Source: an uncultured Bacteroidales bacterium | Lineage (GTDB): Bacteria; Bacteroidota; Bacteroidia; Bacteroidales; P3 | Direction: 5' to 3' | Assembly (NCBI GenBank): GCA_900318275.1 | Contig: ONJY01000006.1 | Span: 23,927 to 87,926, forward strand | Length of the DNA stretch: 64,000 nucleotides | Shown here: positions 16,901 through 23,961 of the stretch, piece after piece | How the letters are laid out: each line of letters starts with the position of its first letter | Position numbering within the stretch: the stretch's first letter is position 1 | The notes under the pieces: model-generated | Databases searched by the model: none | Seen by the model: only the letters and a program-made list of their open reading frames with translations | What the model was told of the DNA's origin: nothing | Translations under genes and position numbers: made by a program

Positions 16901-17903
16901 CCATAGTGTTGGCCAGCGCCTCGGGCAGGTCGGCGAAGACGGCCTCCATCTCCTCGGGGCTCTTCAGCCACTCCTGCTTGGTGTAGTGCATGCGGTTGGG
17001 GTCGTCATAGTCTTTCTGCGTGGCCAGGCATATCAGGTGGTCGTGGGCGTCGCCGTGCTCCTCCTCCACAAAGTGGGCGTCGTTGGTGGCTATGATCTTT
17101 ATGTCGTGCTTGCGTGCCAGCCGTATCAGCTCCGGCTCCACCTTCATCTGCCAGCGGTAGGTGTCGGTGTTGGCGTTGGGCTTGTCGGTCTTGTGGCGCA
17201 TGAGCTCTATGTAGTAGTCGTCGCCGAAGCGTTCCTTGAACCACAGCACCTGGCGCTCGGCCTCGTCGAGCTTGCCGGCCATGATGAGCTGCGGTATCTC
17301 GCCGCCCAGGCATGCCGAGCAGACGATGAGCCCCTCGCGGTACTGCTCCAGCACGTTGTGGTCGATGCGCGGACGGTTGTAGAGGCCGTCGGTATAGGCT
17401 ATGGAGGCCAGCTTGCAGAGCGAGTGGTAGCCCTTGAGGTTCTTGGCCAGGAGGATGAGGTGGTAGCCGCTGCTGTCCACGATGCGTTCGCGCCCCGTCT
17501 CGGGGTTCAGCTCCTTGAAGTTCTTGTCCTTGTCGTAGAGCGTGCGCCGCGCGCAGTAGGCCTCGGTGCCCACGATGGGCTTGAAGATCTGCCCCCGCGT
17601 GGCCTCCAGCTCCTCGCGCAGGGCGCTGAGACTCGGCGTCCCCTCGGGCACCACGGTGTCGCCATAGGTGGCCTCCACCTCCTTGATCTGCGCCTCCAGC
17701 TCCTTGATGCGGTCCTTCACCTTGCCGTTCTCCTTGGCCACAGTGTCCAGAAAGTCCTTGATGCCGAACATATTGCCGTGGTCGGTCAACGCCATCGCGT
17801 ACATGCCGCAACGCTTGGCCTTCTTCACGAGGTCGGGGATCTTCGACATACCGTCGAGCATCGAGTAGTGCGAGTGCACATGCAGGTGGGTAAACTGGGG
17901 CAT
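13941..17903 (-). CDS. dnaE: DNA polymerase III subunit alpha
   Basis: 1320 residues; the replicative polymerase. N-terminal PHP domain starts immediately (THLHVHSHYSMLDG, ALTDHGNMFG at 38-47). Between MFGIKDF and KPIVGTEAYCARR lies an insertion of about 60 residues with coiled-coil character (KDRIKELEAQIKEVEA), absent from E. coli DnaE and explaining part of the extra length. The polymerase core has GPGRGSAAGS and the catalytic aspartates in DIDVDFDDAGR (near 535); helix-hairpin-helix and OB (SYEMKLYGDEYSDFKG) regions follow. Own promoter at 17967-17974. The opposite strand is open for the whole length, a codon-bias artefact. Confidence 0.97.
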   Translation of the reverse strand: MPQFTHLHVHSHYSMLDGMSKIPDLVKKAKRCGMYAMALTDHGNMFGIKDFLDTVAKENGKVKDRIKELEAQIKEVEATYGDTVVPEGTPSLSALREELEATRGQIFKPIVGTEAYCARRTLYDKDKNFKELNPETGRERIVDSSGYHLILLAKNLKGYHSLCKLASIAYTDGLYNRPRIDHNVLEQYREGLIVCSACLGGEIPQLIMAGKLDEAERQVLWFKERFGDDYYIELMRHKTDKPNANTDTYRWQMKVEPELIRLARKHDIKIIATNDAHFVEEEHGDAHDHLICLATQKDYDDPNRMHYTKQEWLKSPEEMEAVFADLPEALANTMEVADKVEVYSIDSDPLMPVFPIPESFGSEDEWAARFTDEQLFDEFTQNEKHEVVMSQEAAEKKIKKLGGYKKLRRIKFEADYLEHLVWDGARKRYLGAEWNVEGGQWTDADIKEALSDDVRERIIFELHTIKTMGFPGYFLIVSDYIRAAREELGVSVGPGRGSAAGSVVAYCLWITDLDPLRYDLLFERFLNPDRISLPDIDVDFDDAGRGKVLEWVTHKYGKERVAHIITYGTMATKSSIADVGRVEKIPLGTVNQIKGYIPDRGFPDNIKDENGKAPKVNLKNCYKYVPELKAIMQGDDEKLKQMLTYAEELEDTNRQIGIHACGVIIGAQDITDVAPVCVVYDKESDEYVQVTQYDGHVVENVGLIKMDFLGLKNLTIIKNCVRMVKKRLGVDVDVDHLPLDDELTYKLFCEGNTVGVFQFESAGMQKYLRELQPHVIDDLIAMNALYRPGPMDNIPEFIDRKQGRKPITYDIPVMEKYLKDTYGITVYQEQVMLLSRLLAGFTRGQSDTLRKAMGKKQIDKMNELEVLFYEGGEKNGHPKEVLSKIWEEWKKFASYAFNKSHAACYSWVAYQTAYLKAHYPAEYMAAVMTSAQADISRVRELMDDCKKQGVEVAAPSVNDSDMDFSVDKDGKIRFGMQAISGMGEAASAVIIAEREKNGPYKDIFDFLKRVDMHSVNKKNLEVLVKAGAFDGVGEMHRAQYFYKENQLETTPTYLDMLVRWAIRRQDGALSNQMSIFSMSEELAEEEHPPVPTVEPWSNIERCRHEKEVISTYLSGHPLDDYKYEMQMMANVTCEQMGNLDALVGREVRFGGMVSGAKEMVSGKGVPFGSMTIDDYSGSYEMKLYGDEYSDFKGFFTNDTFVFCRGKVTSRHYVDKSGNERNYVSMKVLAMMNLAGVLDKYSSRLCFKIDINNIDEAFCKSIEKIGKKHKGSVPLQAQVIDPAQKLSLTMGATDLRVNVRDAIPDLEQIHGVYDIKPILKN

Positions 17904-17966
17904 AATATTTTTAGACTCCTTGACTTTTAGATTTTTTTACCTTTCGTCTCTTCGACTTTCCGACTG

Positions 17967-17974
17967 CAAAGATA
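17967..17974 (-). promoter_or_regulatory. -7 element of dnaE
   Basis: TATCTTTG on the minus strand about 63 bp before the ATG. Confidence 0.6.
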
Positions 17975-18185
17975 CCACTTTTTTCCGCGCTCTACCAAGA
18001 AAGTTATCCACATTTTATAACCGCCTGATGCCCACCGCTATCCCCATCCCTCATCTCCCAAACAACCCCAAGTTCCCAATTTCCCTCCTTCAGCCACTAA
18101 CCGGATAGGCGTTTACCCCTTATCATTTCGTAAATTAATGACAATTAGACGTTTCCGTATCAAACAATGGTTCGAATACACCCCG

Positions 18186-18345
18186 AGCGTAACAGCGTAA
18201 CAGCGTAACAGTTTAAATTCTCCTCTTCCACCTACCCCAAAATTAGGCCTTATATCTATATATCTATAGATATATAGATATAAGAATTATTTTTTGACAT
18301 TTCGAATAGCATTTTTTGAACTGTAACGCTGTAACGCTGTAACGC
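18186..18345. repeat. Nested dyad-symmetric element with perfect 36-bp palindrome
   Basis: Outer left: AGCGTAAC three times (18186-18209) running into AGTT. Outer right: TGTAACGC three times (18322-18345) preceded by AAC. Over 27 bp the arms are inverted repeats with one mismatch per unit. A perfect 36-bp AT-rich palindrome occupies 18249-18284, with 35 and 34 bp between it and the two arms, so the whole element is symmetric about 18266. Confidence 0.9.
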
Positions 18346-18453
18346 CCCGACCACAATCTCATAATCACGCTGCCTATAACACGCTAATATACAGCCATCA
18401 CCAAAGGCAAAATTCTGCCTTCCCCCATTTTTACTGACAAAACACCCTCTTAA

Positions 18454-18497
18454 CGGCTACTAAACGGCAGGAAGACGGCTAGTAGACCTACACTAAA
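18454..18497. repeat. 11-bp periodic array, 4 degenerate units
   Basis: CGGCTACTAAA, CGGCAGGAAGA, CGGCTAGTAGA, CCTACACTAAA in tandem, related to the array at 8117-8193. Confidence 0.8.
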
Positions 18498-18565
18498 CCG
18501 CCGCACCCAGTCATCCCCCAAACACTATTTTGCATTTTTTTCACCACAGTTTCAAAAAAAATTCT

Positions 18566-18573
18566 TAACTTCG
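18566..18573 (+). promoter_or_regulatory. Probable pyrH promoter -7 element
   Basis: TAACTTCG, one base off TAnnTTTG, about 60 bp before the pyrH ATG. Confidence 0.4.
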
Positions 18574-18632
18574 TTGGTGCAAAAAGCAAACAGCTTTCGG
18601 CATAAAACGCTAACCGACAAACAACTACACCA

Positions 18633-19340
18633 ATGAAATACAATCGCATATTGCTTAAATTGAGCGGCGAGTCGCTCATGGGCACACAATCTTACGGCAT
18701 CAGCCCCGCCATGCTGACGCAATACGTGGCCGACATCAAGGCCGTCGTCGAGCGCGGCGTGCAGGTGGGCATCGTCATCGGCGGCGGCAACATCTTCCGC
18801 GGCCTCAGCGGCGCAGCAGGCGGCATGGACCGCGTACAGGGCGACTACATGGGCATGCTGGCCACGATGATCAACAGCCTCGCCCTGCAGGCCGAACTGG
18901 AGAAGCAGGGCGTCCACACCGAGCTCCTCGGCGGCATGGCCATAGAGCCTATCTGCAAGGCCATGAGCCGCCGTCGCGCCATAGAGGCCATGGAGCAGGG
19001 CCGCGTGGTCATCATCGGCGGCGGCACAGGCAACCCCTACTTCACCACCGACACAGCATCCACGCTCCGCGCCATCGAGATCAAGGCCGACGCCATCCTC
19101 AAGGGCACCCGCGTCGACGGCGTCTACACCGCCGACCCCGAGAAAGACCCCACAGCCACCAAATACAGCCGCCTCTCCTACAGCGAGGCCCTCGAGAAGA
19201 AACTCAAAATCATGGACCTCACAGCCTTCGCGCTGGCCGAGGACAACAACCTGCCCATCTACGTCTTCGACATGAACTGTCAGGGCAACCTGCTCCGCGT
19301 CGTCGAAGGCGAAGACGTCGGCACCATAGTAAGCAAATAA
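18633..19340 (+). CDS. pyrH: UMP kinase
   Basis: 235 residues, normal length. Hexameric bacterial UMP kinase of the amino-acid-kinase fold, converting UMP to UDP in pyrimidine synthesis. Visible: KLSGESLMG (8-16), [11 protein letters not shown] with the UMP site, [24 protein letters not shown], and [13 protein letters not shown] for ATP binding. First gene of a pyrH-frr-birA row; the frr start is 15 bp after its stop. Confidence 0.97.
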   Translation: MKYNRILLKLSGESLMGTQSYGISPAMLTQYVADIKAVVERGVQVGIVIGGGNIFRGLSGAAGGMDRVQGDYMGMLATMINSLALQAELEKQGVHTELLGGMAIEPICKAMSRRRAIEAMEQGRVVIIGGGTGNPYFTTDTASTLRAIEIKADAILKGTRVDGVYTADPEKDPTATKYSRLSYSEALEKKLKIMDLTAFALAEDNNLPIYVFDMNCQGNLLRVVEGEDVGTIVSK

Positions 19341-19355
19341 TAAAAACACAATACC

Positions 19356-19919
19356 ATGAACGATTTATCGAAAGCTTGCCTCGACGAGGCAAAAAACAGC
19401 ATGAAAAGCTCGCTGAGCTTCCTGGAGAAGGAGCTGGCCAAGATACGCGCCGGCAAGGCCAACCCCGGCATGCTCGACGGCGTCAAAGTCGACTACTACG
19501 GCACCATGACCGAAATCAGCCAGGTGGCCAACATCAACACCCCCGACGCACGCTCCATCGTCATCCAGCCCTGGGAGAAGACCATCGTGGGCGCCATCAA
19601 CAAGGCCATCCTCGACGCCAACCTCGGCTTCACACCGCGCCATGAAGGCGACATACTTCGCATCATCATCCCGCCCCTCACCGAAGAGCGCCGCAAAGAG
19701 CTCTGCAAGCAGGCCAAGACCGAGGTGGAGAACTCCAAGGTCAACGTCCGCAACGTGCGCCGCAAAGTCATGGACGAGGTCAAGAAACTCAAGGACAAGT
19801 CCGTGCCCGAAGACGAGGTGAAGCAGGTAGAGAAAGAGCTCCAGGACATCACCGACAAGAATATCGCCGAATGCGACAAGATCTATGCCGCCAAGGAGAA
19901 GGAAATCATGTCCATCTAA
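19356..19919 (+). CDS. frr: Ribosome recycling factor
   Basis: 187 residues, standard size. Releases ribosomes from mRNA with EF-G. Signature regions KIRAGKANPGMLDG(VKVDYYG), NINTPDARSIVIQPWEK and the C-terminal helix bundle (NVRRKVMDEVKKLKDKSVPED) are intact. The pairing with pyrH is conserved across bacteria. Confidence 0.97.
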   Translation: MNDLSKACLDEAKNSMKSSLSFLEKELAKIRAGKANPGMLDGVKVDYYGTMTEISQVANINTPDARSIVIQPWEKTIVGAINKAILDANLGFTPRHEGDILRIIIPPLTEERRKELCKQAKTEVENSKVNVRNVRRKVMDEVKKLKDKSVPEDEVKQVEKELQDITDKNIAECDKIYAAKEKEIMSI

Positions 19920-19921
19920 AC

Positions 19922-19946
19922 TGACAATTGACAATTGACAATTGAG
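19922..19946. repeat. TGACAAT heptamer tract overlapping the birA start
   Basis: TGACAAT repeated three times plus TGAG. The third repeat supplies the TTG used as birA start. Confidence 0.85.
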
Positions 19947-20663
19947 AAGTTTGACTCCCTGGAGTCGACAAACAAGTACTGTGAAGCCCTCAACCTCGCC
20001 GAGGTGGAGGACTTCACTTGCTATTGGGCCCTCACACAGACAGCAGGCATAGGGCAACGCGGCAACCATTGGCACAGCACCCCGGGCCTCAACCTCACCT
20101 TCAGCCTCGTCCTCAAGCCCACCTGGCTCCCCGCCGAACGCCAGTTCCGCCTCACCCAAGCCCTCTCACTGGCTATTGTAGACCTACTTTCCACTTTCCA
20201 CTTTCCATTTTCCACTCTCATCAAGTGGCCCAATGATATCTACGTCGACGGCAAGAAAATCTGCGGCACGCTGACATCGGTACGCCTGGCAGGCGACCAC
20301 ATCGCCACCGCCATCTGCGGAATAGGGCTCAACGTCAACGAAACCGACTTCCCCGACTGGCTGCCCAACCCCACATCGCTATGCCTACTAACGGGCAAGA
20401 CGTATAACCTCGAAGACACGCTTCACGCGCTGTTAGAACACATCGAGCGCCGCTACAACGCCCTGCGCGACGGCGCCGACCTCAACGACGAATACCTCAA
20501 CCTGCTGCTCAATCGCGGCCTGCCGGCGCAATACCTCTACCACGACCGCCAAATCACCGCCACGATAGAAGGCGTCGACCCCTTCGGCCGCCTCCTCCTC
20601 ACCGCCTCCGACGGCACCCCCCTCTGCTGCAACCTCAAAGAAATCGCCCTCCTGCAGCAATAA
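19935..20663 (+). CDS. birA: Biotin--[acetyl-CoA-carboxylase] ligase
   Basis: 242 residues from a TTG at 19935. No ATG or GTG is in frame before the conserved FDSLESTNKYC, so TTG inside the repeat is the most likely start. Catalytic-domain-only ligase (no DNA-binding domain): QTAGIGQRGNHWHS corresponds to the biotinyl-AMP loop (GRGRRGR in E. coli), then LTFSLVL, KWPNDIYVDGKKICG and GIGLNVN. A run of TTTCCAC words at 20186-20219 encodes LSTFHFPFSTL immediately before IKWPND, a loop in BirA structures, and looks like an in-frame insertion of simple sequence. Follows frr by 15 bp. Confidence 0.92.
   Translation: MTIEKFDSLESTNKYCEALNLAEVEDFTCYWALTQTAGIGQRGNHWHSTPGLNLTFSLVLKPTWLPAERQFRLTQALSLAIVDLLSTFHFPFSTLIKWPNDIYVDGKKICGTLTSVRLAGDHIATAICGIGLNVNETDFPDWLPNPTSLCLLTGKTYNLEDTLHALLEHIERRYNALRDGADLNDEYLNLLLNRGLPAQYLYHDRQITATIEGVDPFGRLLLTASDGTPLCCNLKEIALLQQ
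20186..20219. repeat. TTTCCAC word tract inside birA
   Basis: CTTTCCA-type words four times in frame; similar words stand between genes at 1245-1265. Confidence 0.8.
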
Positions 20664-20685
20664 AAAACAAACAAAAAACAATGCA

Positions 20686-20705
20686 GGCGCGGCTTCCGCC
20701 GCGCC
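20686..20705. terminator. GC-rich hairpin between birA and the fimbrillin-like gene
   Basis: Stem GGCGCGGC/GCCGCGCC around TTCC, located between convergent genes. On the minus strand a T-rich run begins about six bases later; on the plus strand the following bases are A-rich, so it is a better terminator for the minus gene. Confidence 0.55.
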
Positions 20706-20730
20706 CACAAAATATATTCCAAGCTATTTT

Positions 20731-22467
20731 TTACTCAACAATATCCTTCACAAGACGCACAGCCATCCCGTAATATCTGAAGTATGACGAACTCGCACTA
20801 AAGTCCAAATTTGAGAAGTACATACAAAAAGCTCTAGCATTGCCATTCTGCACAGGAGCGACAGTCGTTGACCAGTAATTTCCTGTTGTAAGTTGTAACA
20901 ACGTCTCAACGCCCGTCCGTGCTGTAATTGGCAGAAAAACAGCACCCATAGCCTCCATTTCCTTCCAATCACTTAAGAGATAAACATTACTTGTCCATCC
21001 GCCACTACCTATTACATTGATATTTGATGGCAGCGAAACACAATTAGGATGGGCATATGCATCAGGGAATATTATCAAGCCATAAACGCCATTTACTGAC
21101 GCTTTTGCAAAATGAGCATTACTAGTGCCATTAATTGTTGAAGCATCGCGAGAATTAAGAATCACTTGCCATTCGACAGATGTAGAAGTACGCCAAAGAC
21201 CCGCGGCACTGCCTCCGTTGCTAATACTATTATAAACACCCCAGTCTGATTCTGCATAATCATCAACCAAACTCACATTGGAAGTATAGCCAACCCTGGG
21301 CCCATAACCATGCCCATATGTGCCAGAACCTGACTGTCCATTGTTCCATGGCTCGTATAAAGCATTACCATTATTCCATCCACTGGTACCCCAGCCATAC
21401 AAGTCAATCCACGCCGATTGTGTTGCGCGGCTATCGCCAAAAATATTATTGCCAGCGGCATCACCAATATATTCATATTGGTTTTCTGCGAATCGCCATG
21501 TTCCTGACGAGGCTTGATACTGCAGATTGCCTTGTGAGAAACGTACCTTAGCACCTGAAGTTTTATTTATGGTAAACAAACCGCGGTTGACCTCGGTGAC
21601 ATAGTCCGACGCACCGGTGACTGCTATCTGTACGGTACCCATCACATTGCGACCAAGGGCGTTGTTGCTGAGAGCGCGGCTGTAGTTGTACGAATAGTGC
21701 GCCTTGGCGACGCCGGGGTAGATATCGGACATCAAAGCATGGGTATAGACCTTGAAGGTCAGCTCGCCACCGGCCACGGGGAGTATGGGCACCTGCACCT
21801 GCAGGTAGTCGCCGCTGATAAGCACAGGCTCATCGAAGTACACCACCACACTACGGTTAGCCTCAACATTGCTTTTACCGCTCACAGTAGGATCGTCGCT
21901 GCTGCTCATGGTTACCGAGGCGGCACCGCAGAGTTGCTTGTCGGCGCTGACGACGATGACAGAGTCAAGGTAGAGCTTCTCACGGCCGGTGGAGTTCTTC
22001 ACACGCACATTGACGGCCGCGCTGAGATGCTTGAAGAGTATGGCCGTAGCGCCTTCGCTGGCACGCCCCACCATGGGCAGACCGATAATCTGGCTGCTGC
22101 CGCTGAAACTCGATGCATACCTATGCGGAAACACTATCGTCGGGCTGTCGGTGTTCTCGTTGGCAGCACCTGTGGCGGTGATGATACTCGAAGGATAGTA
22201 GCCGCGGATGGCTCCGGAAAGACTCTCAAAGCCTACGGCACGCGCTGTGCTGCCGCTGACCTCCACGGTGCCCGTCTGGCCGTTGATGCGCACGGCGTCG
22301 CCATTGACCCAGTGCACCTCGTCGCCGACCACCGACGTCTTCATGCCGTCCTGTACAAAACTCTCTGTAGTGAGCATAATACCGCCCGCCATATCATCCT
22401 TGCGGCAGCCTGTCATCACGACAAGGCAGCCGAGAAATACCATAACTAATACTGTTGCTTTCTTCAT
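20731..22467 (-). CDS. Fimbrillin-like surface lipoprotein with C-terminal lectin-like domain
   Basis: 578 residues. Lipobox VMTGC (Cys21). The N-terminal half (about 30-285) looks like a Mfa/fimbrillin-like beta domain (VHWVNGDAVRING, GYYPSS, VFPHRYASSFSG, FKHLSAAVNVRVKN). The C-terminal half (from about 300, FTINKTSGAKVRFSQGNLQY, with WRFAENQYEYIGDA, DLYGWGTSGWNNGN, WRTSTSVEWQ, GNYWSTT and a final YGMAVRLVKD) resembles the formylglycine-enzyme/C-type-lectin-like modules common at the ends of Bacteroidales surface proteins. The half near the C-terminus is visibly more AT-rich than the first half, suggesting a mosaic. Encoded 27 bp after a 66-residue protein. Confidence 0.78.
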   Translation of the reverse strand: MKKATVLVMVFLGCLVVMTGCRKDDMAGGIMLTTESFVQDGMKTSVVGDEVHWVNGDAVRINGQTGTVEVSGSTARAVGFESLSGAIRGYYPSSIITATGAANENTDSPTIVFPHRYASSFSGSSQIIGLPMVGRASEGATAILFKHLSAAVNVRVKNSTGREKLYLDSVIVVSADKQLCGAASVTMSSSDDPTVSGKSNVEANRSVVVYFDEPVLISGDYLQVQVPILPVAGGELTFKVYTHALMSDIYPGVAKAHYSYNYSRALSNNALGRNVMGTVQIAVTGASDYVTEVNRGLFTINKTSGAKVRFSQGNLQYQASSGTWRFAENQYEYIGDAAGNNIFGDSRATQSAWIDLYGWGTSGWNNGNALYEPWNNGQSGSGTYGHGYGPRVGYTSNVSLVDDYAESDWGVYNSISNGGSAAGLWRTSTSVEWQVILNSRDASTINGTSNAHFAKASVNGVYGLIIFPDAYAHPNCVSLPSNINVIGSGGWTSNVYLLSDWKEMEAMGAVFLPITARTGVETLLQLTTGNYWSTTVAPVQNGNARAFCMYFSNLDFSASSSYFRYYGMAVRLVKDIVE

Positions 22468-22494
22468 TGTTTTCTGCTGTTTGCCGTTAATGAT

Positions 22495-22695
22495 TTAGAA
22501 CCAGTGCTCTTCATCGCTCGCGCCGCCGTCGCCGAAATAGCCACCGCTGCTGCGGCGAGTCTCTATCGACTGCTCTTCAGGAACAAAGACTCCCAAAAGG
22601 AAATCTCTTGACGCGGCATATCCGCGCTCTGTACGGAAGCTGACAATCGTCAGCCCCGGTACGATGTAATGCTTTTTCTCTATCGTTTTACCCAT
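22495..22695 (-). CDS. Short protein upstream of the fimbrillin-like lipoprotein
   Basis: 66 residues, no signal peptide. The pattern (I/V)VPGLTIVSFRTERGYAAS followed by a Gly/Ser/Asp-rich stretch (SSGGYFGDGGASDEEHWF) and an aromatic C-terminus resembles short proteins frequently found next to Bacteroidales surface-lipoprotein genes; none has a known function that I can cite. Co-directional with, and 27 bp ahead of, the lipoprotein, so likely one operon. It could be a chaperone-like or secreted peptide, or a regulator; this is open. Confidence 0.65.
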   Translation of the reverse strand: MGKTIEKKHYIVPGLTIVSFRTERGYAASRDFLLGVFVPEEQSIETRRSSGGYFGDGGASDEEHWF

Positions 22696-22791
22696 TGTTT
22701 AGCGTTTGTTATATCCGGTATACTACAAAAAAGTGCAGTCACCCCTACCGTAGGCATGGCGAAAGGTGGCGGAAACGGTCGCTTGGCGACG

Positions 22792-22799
22792 CAAAAATA
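22792..22799 (-). promoter_or_regulatory. Candidate proximal -7 element for the small protein/lipoprotein operon
   Basis: TATTTTTG on the minus strand about 97 bp before the 66-residue ORF. A second candidate, TAACTTTG, is at 22916-22923; neither has a good -33. Confidence 0.4.
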
Positions 22800-22847
22800 A
22801 AATAGACGGAACGTCCTGTATCAGACAGACATGCAGCCCCTCGTAAT

Positions 22848-22857
22848 GGGGGGGGGG
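22848..22857. repeat. Poly-G tract (ten G on the plus strand)
   Basis: Ten consecutive G (ten C on the transcribed minus strand) lying between the two candidate promoters, 153 bp upstream of the small-protein start. Confidence 0.95.
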
Positions 22858-22915
22858 TGAAAATCAACAAGTTACACAAATAATGTATCATCATTCACTT
22901 GCATAATTAGATTGC

Positions 22916-22923
22916 AAAGTTAC
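22916..22923 (-). promoter_or_regulatory. Candidate distal -7 element for the same operon
   Basis: TAACTTTG on the minus strand. If used, the ten-C tract would be in the 5' untranslated region. Confidence 0.45.
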
Positions 22924-23000
22924 AGAAAATCTGTAACATGGAGCCCGTTTTAGTATTATTTAACACTCCGGGAGACTCTGATACAGAACAAAATAAAATA

Positions 23001-23030
23001 CAGGGGAGGCTCATTCTTGAGACTCCCCTG
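23001..23030 (-). terminator. Strong hairpin with T-rich tail, minus strand
   Basis: CAGGGGAG-CTCA stem pairs with its complement at 23018-23030; on the minus strand followed by TATTTTATTTTG. It would end transcripts that read past the ssrA terminator. Confidence 0.6.
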
Positions 23031-23032
23031 TG

Positions 23033-23051
23033 TGGTGGAGCTGGAGGGAGT
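23033..23051. repeat. Partial copy of the ssrA 3' end
   Basis: 19 bp differing at two positions from 23171-23189, the 3' end of the tmRNA gene (TΨC-arm and acceptor). The 120 bp between is GC-rich with no gene and may be the scar of an element that used ssrA as attachment site. Confidence 0.55.
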
Positions 23052-23144
23052 CGTGGCGAAACCTGCCGAGCTTGACGAGGCTGCCCTGCGACCGAAGTGG
23101 AGCAAACCCCGCCCGTAGGGCGAGGGTATGACGACCGGAAGCGA

Positions 23145-23170
23145 AAAAAAGAGGCCATCAAGGCCTCTTT
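23145..23170 (-). terminator. Intrinsic terminator of ssrA
   Basis: AAAGAGGCC / GGCCTCTTT stem with a 5-nt loop and a T7 tail on the minus strand, directly after the tmRNA. Confidence 0.9.
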
Positions 23171-23171
23171 G

Positions 23172-23564
23172 TGGAGCTGGGCGGAGTCGAACCGCCGTCC
23201 AAACAGTTAACAAGTGTGCTTTCTACATGCTTATCCGATGGTTGGTTGTAGGGGCGGCTCCGGACGTCGGCACCCAAGGCAGCCCTTAGCCTCTGAAGAT
23301 CTCACCGGTGCTCCGAGGCGCCACACCGGCTATCCCGTCTTTACCTGCACCTCCTGGTCAGCAGCCGACGGTCGGGGCGGCTGGGAGATGTCTCGTTCCT
23401 GCGCCTTGCGCGGGAATTAAGCCGAACTTACTGTGCTTCGGTTAGGCAGCGAGAGCGTAGTTGTTTTCGCCAATTATTGTTTTGCGTCTGTGTTCAAGGC
23501 TTCTGGCGCGTCAGCCTGCATGCTTACAAACCCATTATCCCTGCTGTCAAAACCAAGCAGCCCC
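23172..23564 (-). ncRNA. ssrA: Transfer-messenger RNA
   Basis: About 393 nt. The 5' end GGGGCTG pairs with the 3' CAGCTCC (one G-U); the T-arm reads GGTTCGACTCC. CCA is not encoded. The reading frame of the tag is GGCGAAAACAACTACGCTCT then CGCTGCCTAA, giving GENNYALAA-stop, the usual Bacteroidetes-type tag (with the tRNA-like Ala in front). It rescues stalled ribosomes with SmpB. Terminator at once downstream. No consensus promoter was found upstream. Confidence 0.95.
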
Positions 23565-23631
23565 TATTTTAGGTTGAAGGTTATGGGTTATGGGATATTG
23601 AAAACCTAACCCGCCCCTTCGGGTGTAAGGA

Positions 23632-23662
23632 TAAAAAAAGTTCTCTGCGAGGAGAACTTCTT
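23632..23662 (-). terminator. Intrinsic terminator of tRNA-Asp
   Basis: AAGTTCTC / GAGAACTT stem followed by seven T on the minus strand. Confidence 0.85.
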
Positions 23663-23668
23663 TTTGTT

Positions 23669-23746
23669 TGGCGGTCCGGACGAGACTCGAACTCGCGACC
23701 CCATGCGTGACAGGCATGTATTCTAACCAAACTGAACTACCGGACC
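23669..23746 (-). tRNA. tRNA-Asp (GTC)
   Basis: Acceptor GGTCCGG/CCGGACC, anticodon arm CATGC-CTGTCAC-GCATG with anticodon GTC, T-arm CGAGTTCGAGTCTCG, discriminator G and encoded CCA. Confidence 0.95.
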
Positions 23747-23793
23747 ATTGTATCTGTCTTGCTCAGACGTGCTTTTTCTCTCAAAAGCGGGTG

Positions 23794-23824
23794 CAAAAGT
23801 ACGAACATTTTTCAAACTGGCAAA
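23794..23824 (-). promoter_or_regulatory. Promoter of tRNA-Asp
   Basis: Perfect TTTG-N19-TACTTTTG on the minus strand (23824-23794), ending about 47 bp before the tRNA. Confidence 0.75.
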
Positions 23825-23961
23825 ATATTTTTTATCACGCACGACGCCCAGACATACTAAGTAACTGTATTCTAACAACAACGAGTGACAAATATTTTTT
23901 CATCCCCTCAACCATGACGATTGAAAAAAGCGTCACAGCAGCATCAGAGAAGTCTGTTTTT

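Larger units (their letters stand above)
17975..18632. other. Divergent spacer between dnaE and pyrH with repeat structures
   Basis: No gene found. It contains a dyad-symmetric element (18186-18345), a short 11-bp periodic array (18454-18497) and the pyrH promoter near 18566. Confidence 0.7.

Noticed and set aside
13935-17930. A 1331-residue open frame on the plus strand, antisense to dnaE
   Set aside because: It mirrors dnaE codon for codon. Strong C/G third-base preference removes reverse-strand stops (CTA, TTA, TCA codons are rare). The translation is Val/Leu/His/Ala-rich with no domain or start signals.
22907-23213. Frames of about 85 codons spanning the ssrA 3' end and its partial copy
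   Set aside because: Overlap the tmRNA and its terminator; low-complexity Ser/Ala translation; better explained as non-coding repeat or attachment-site scar.
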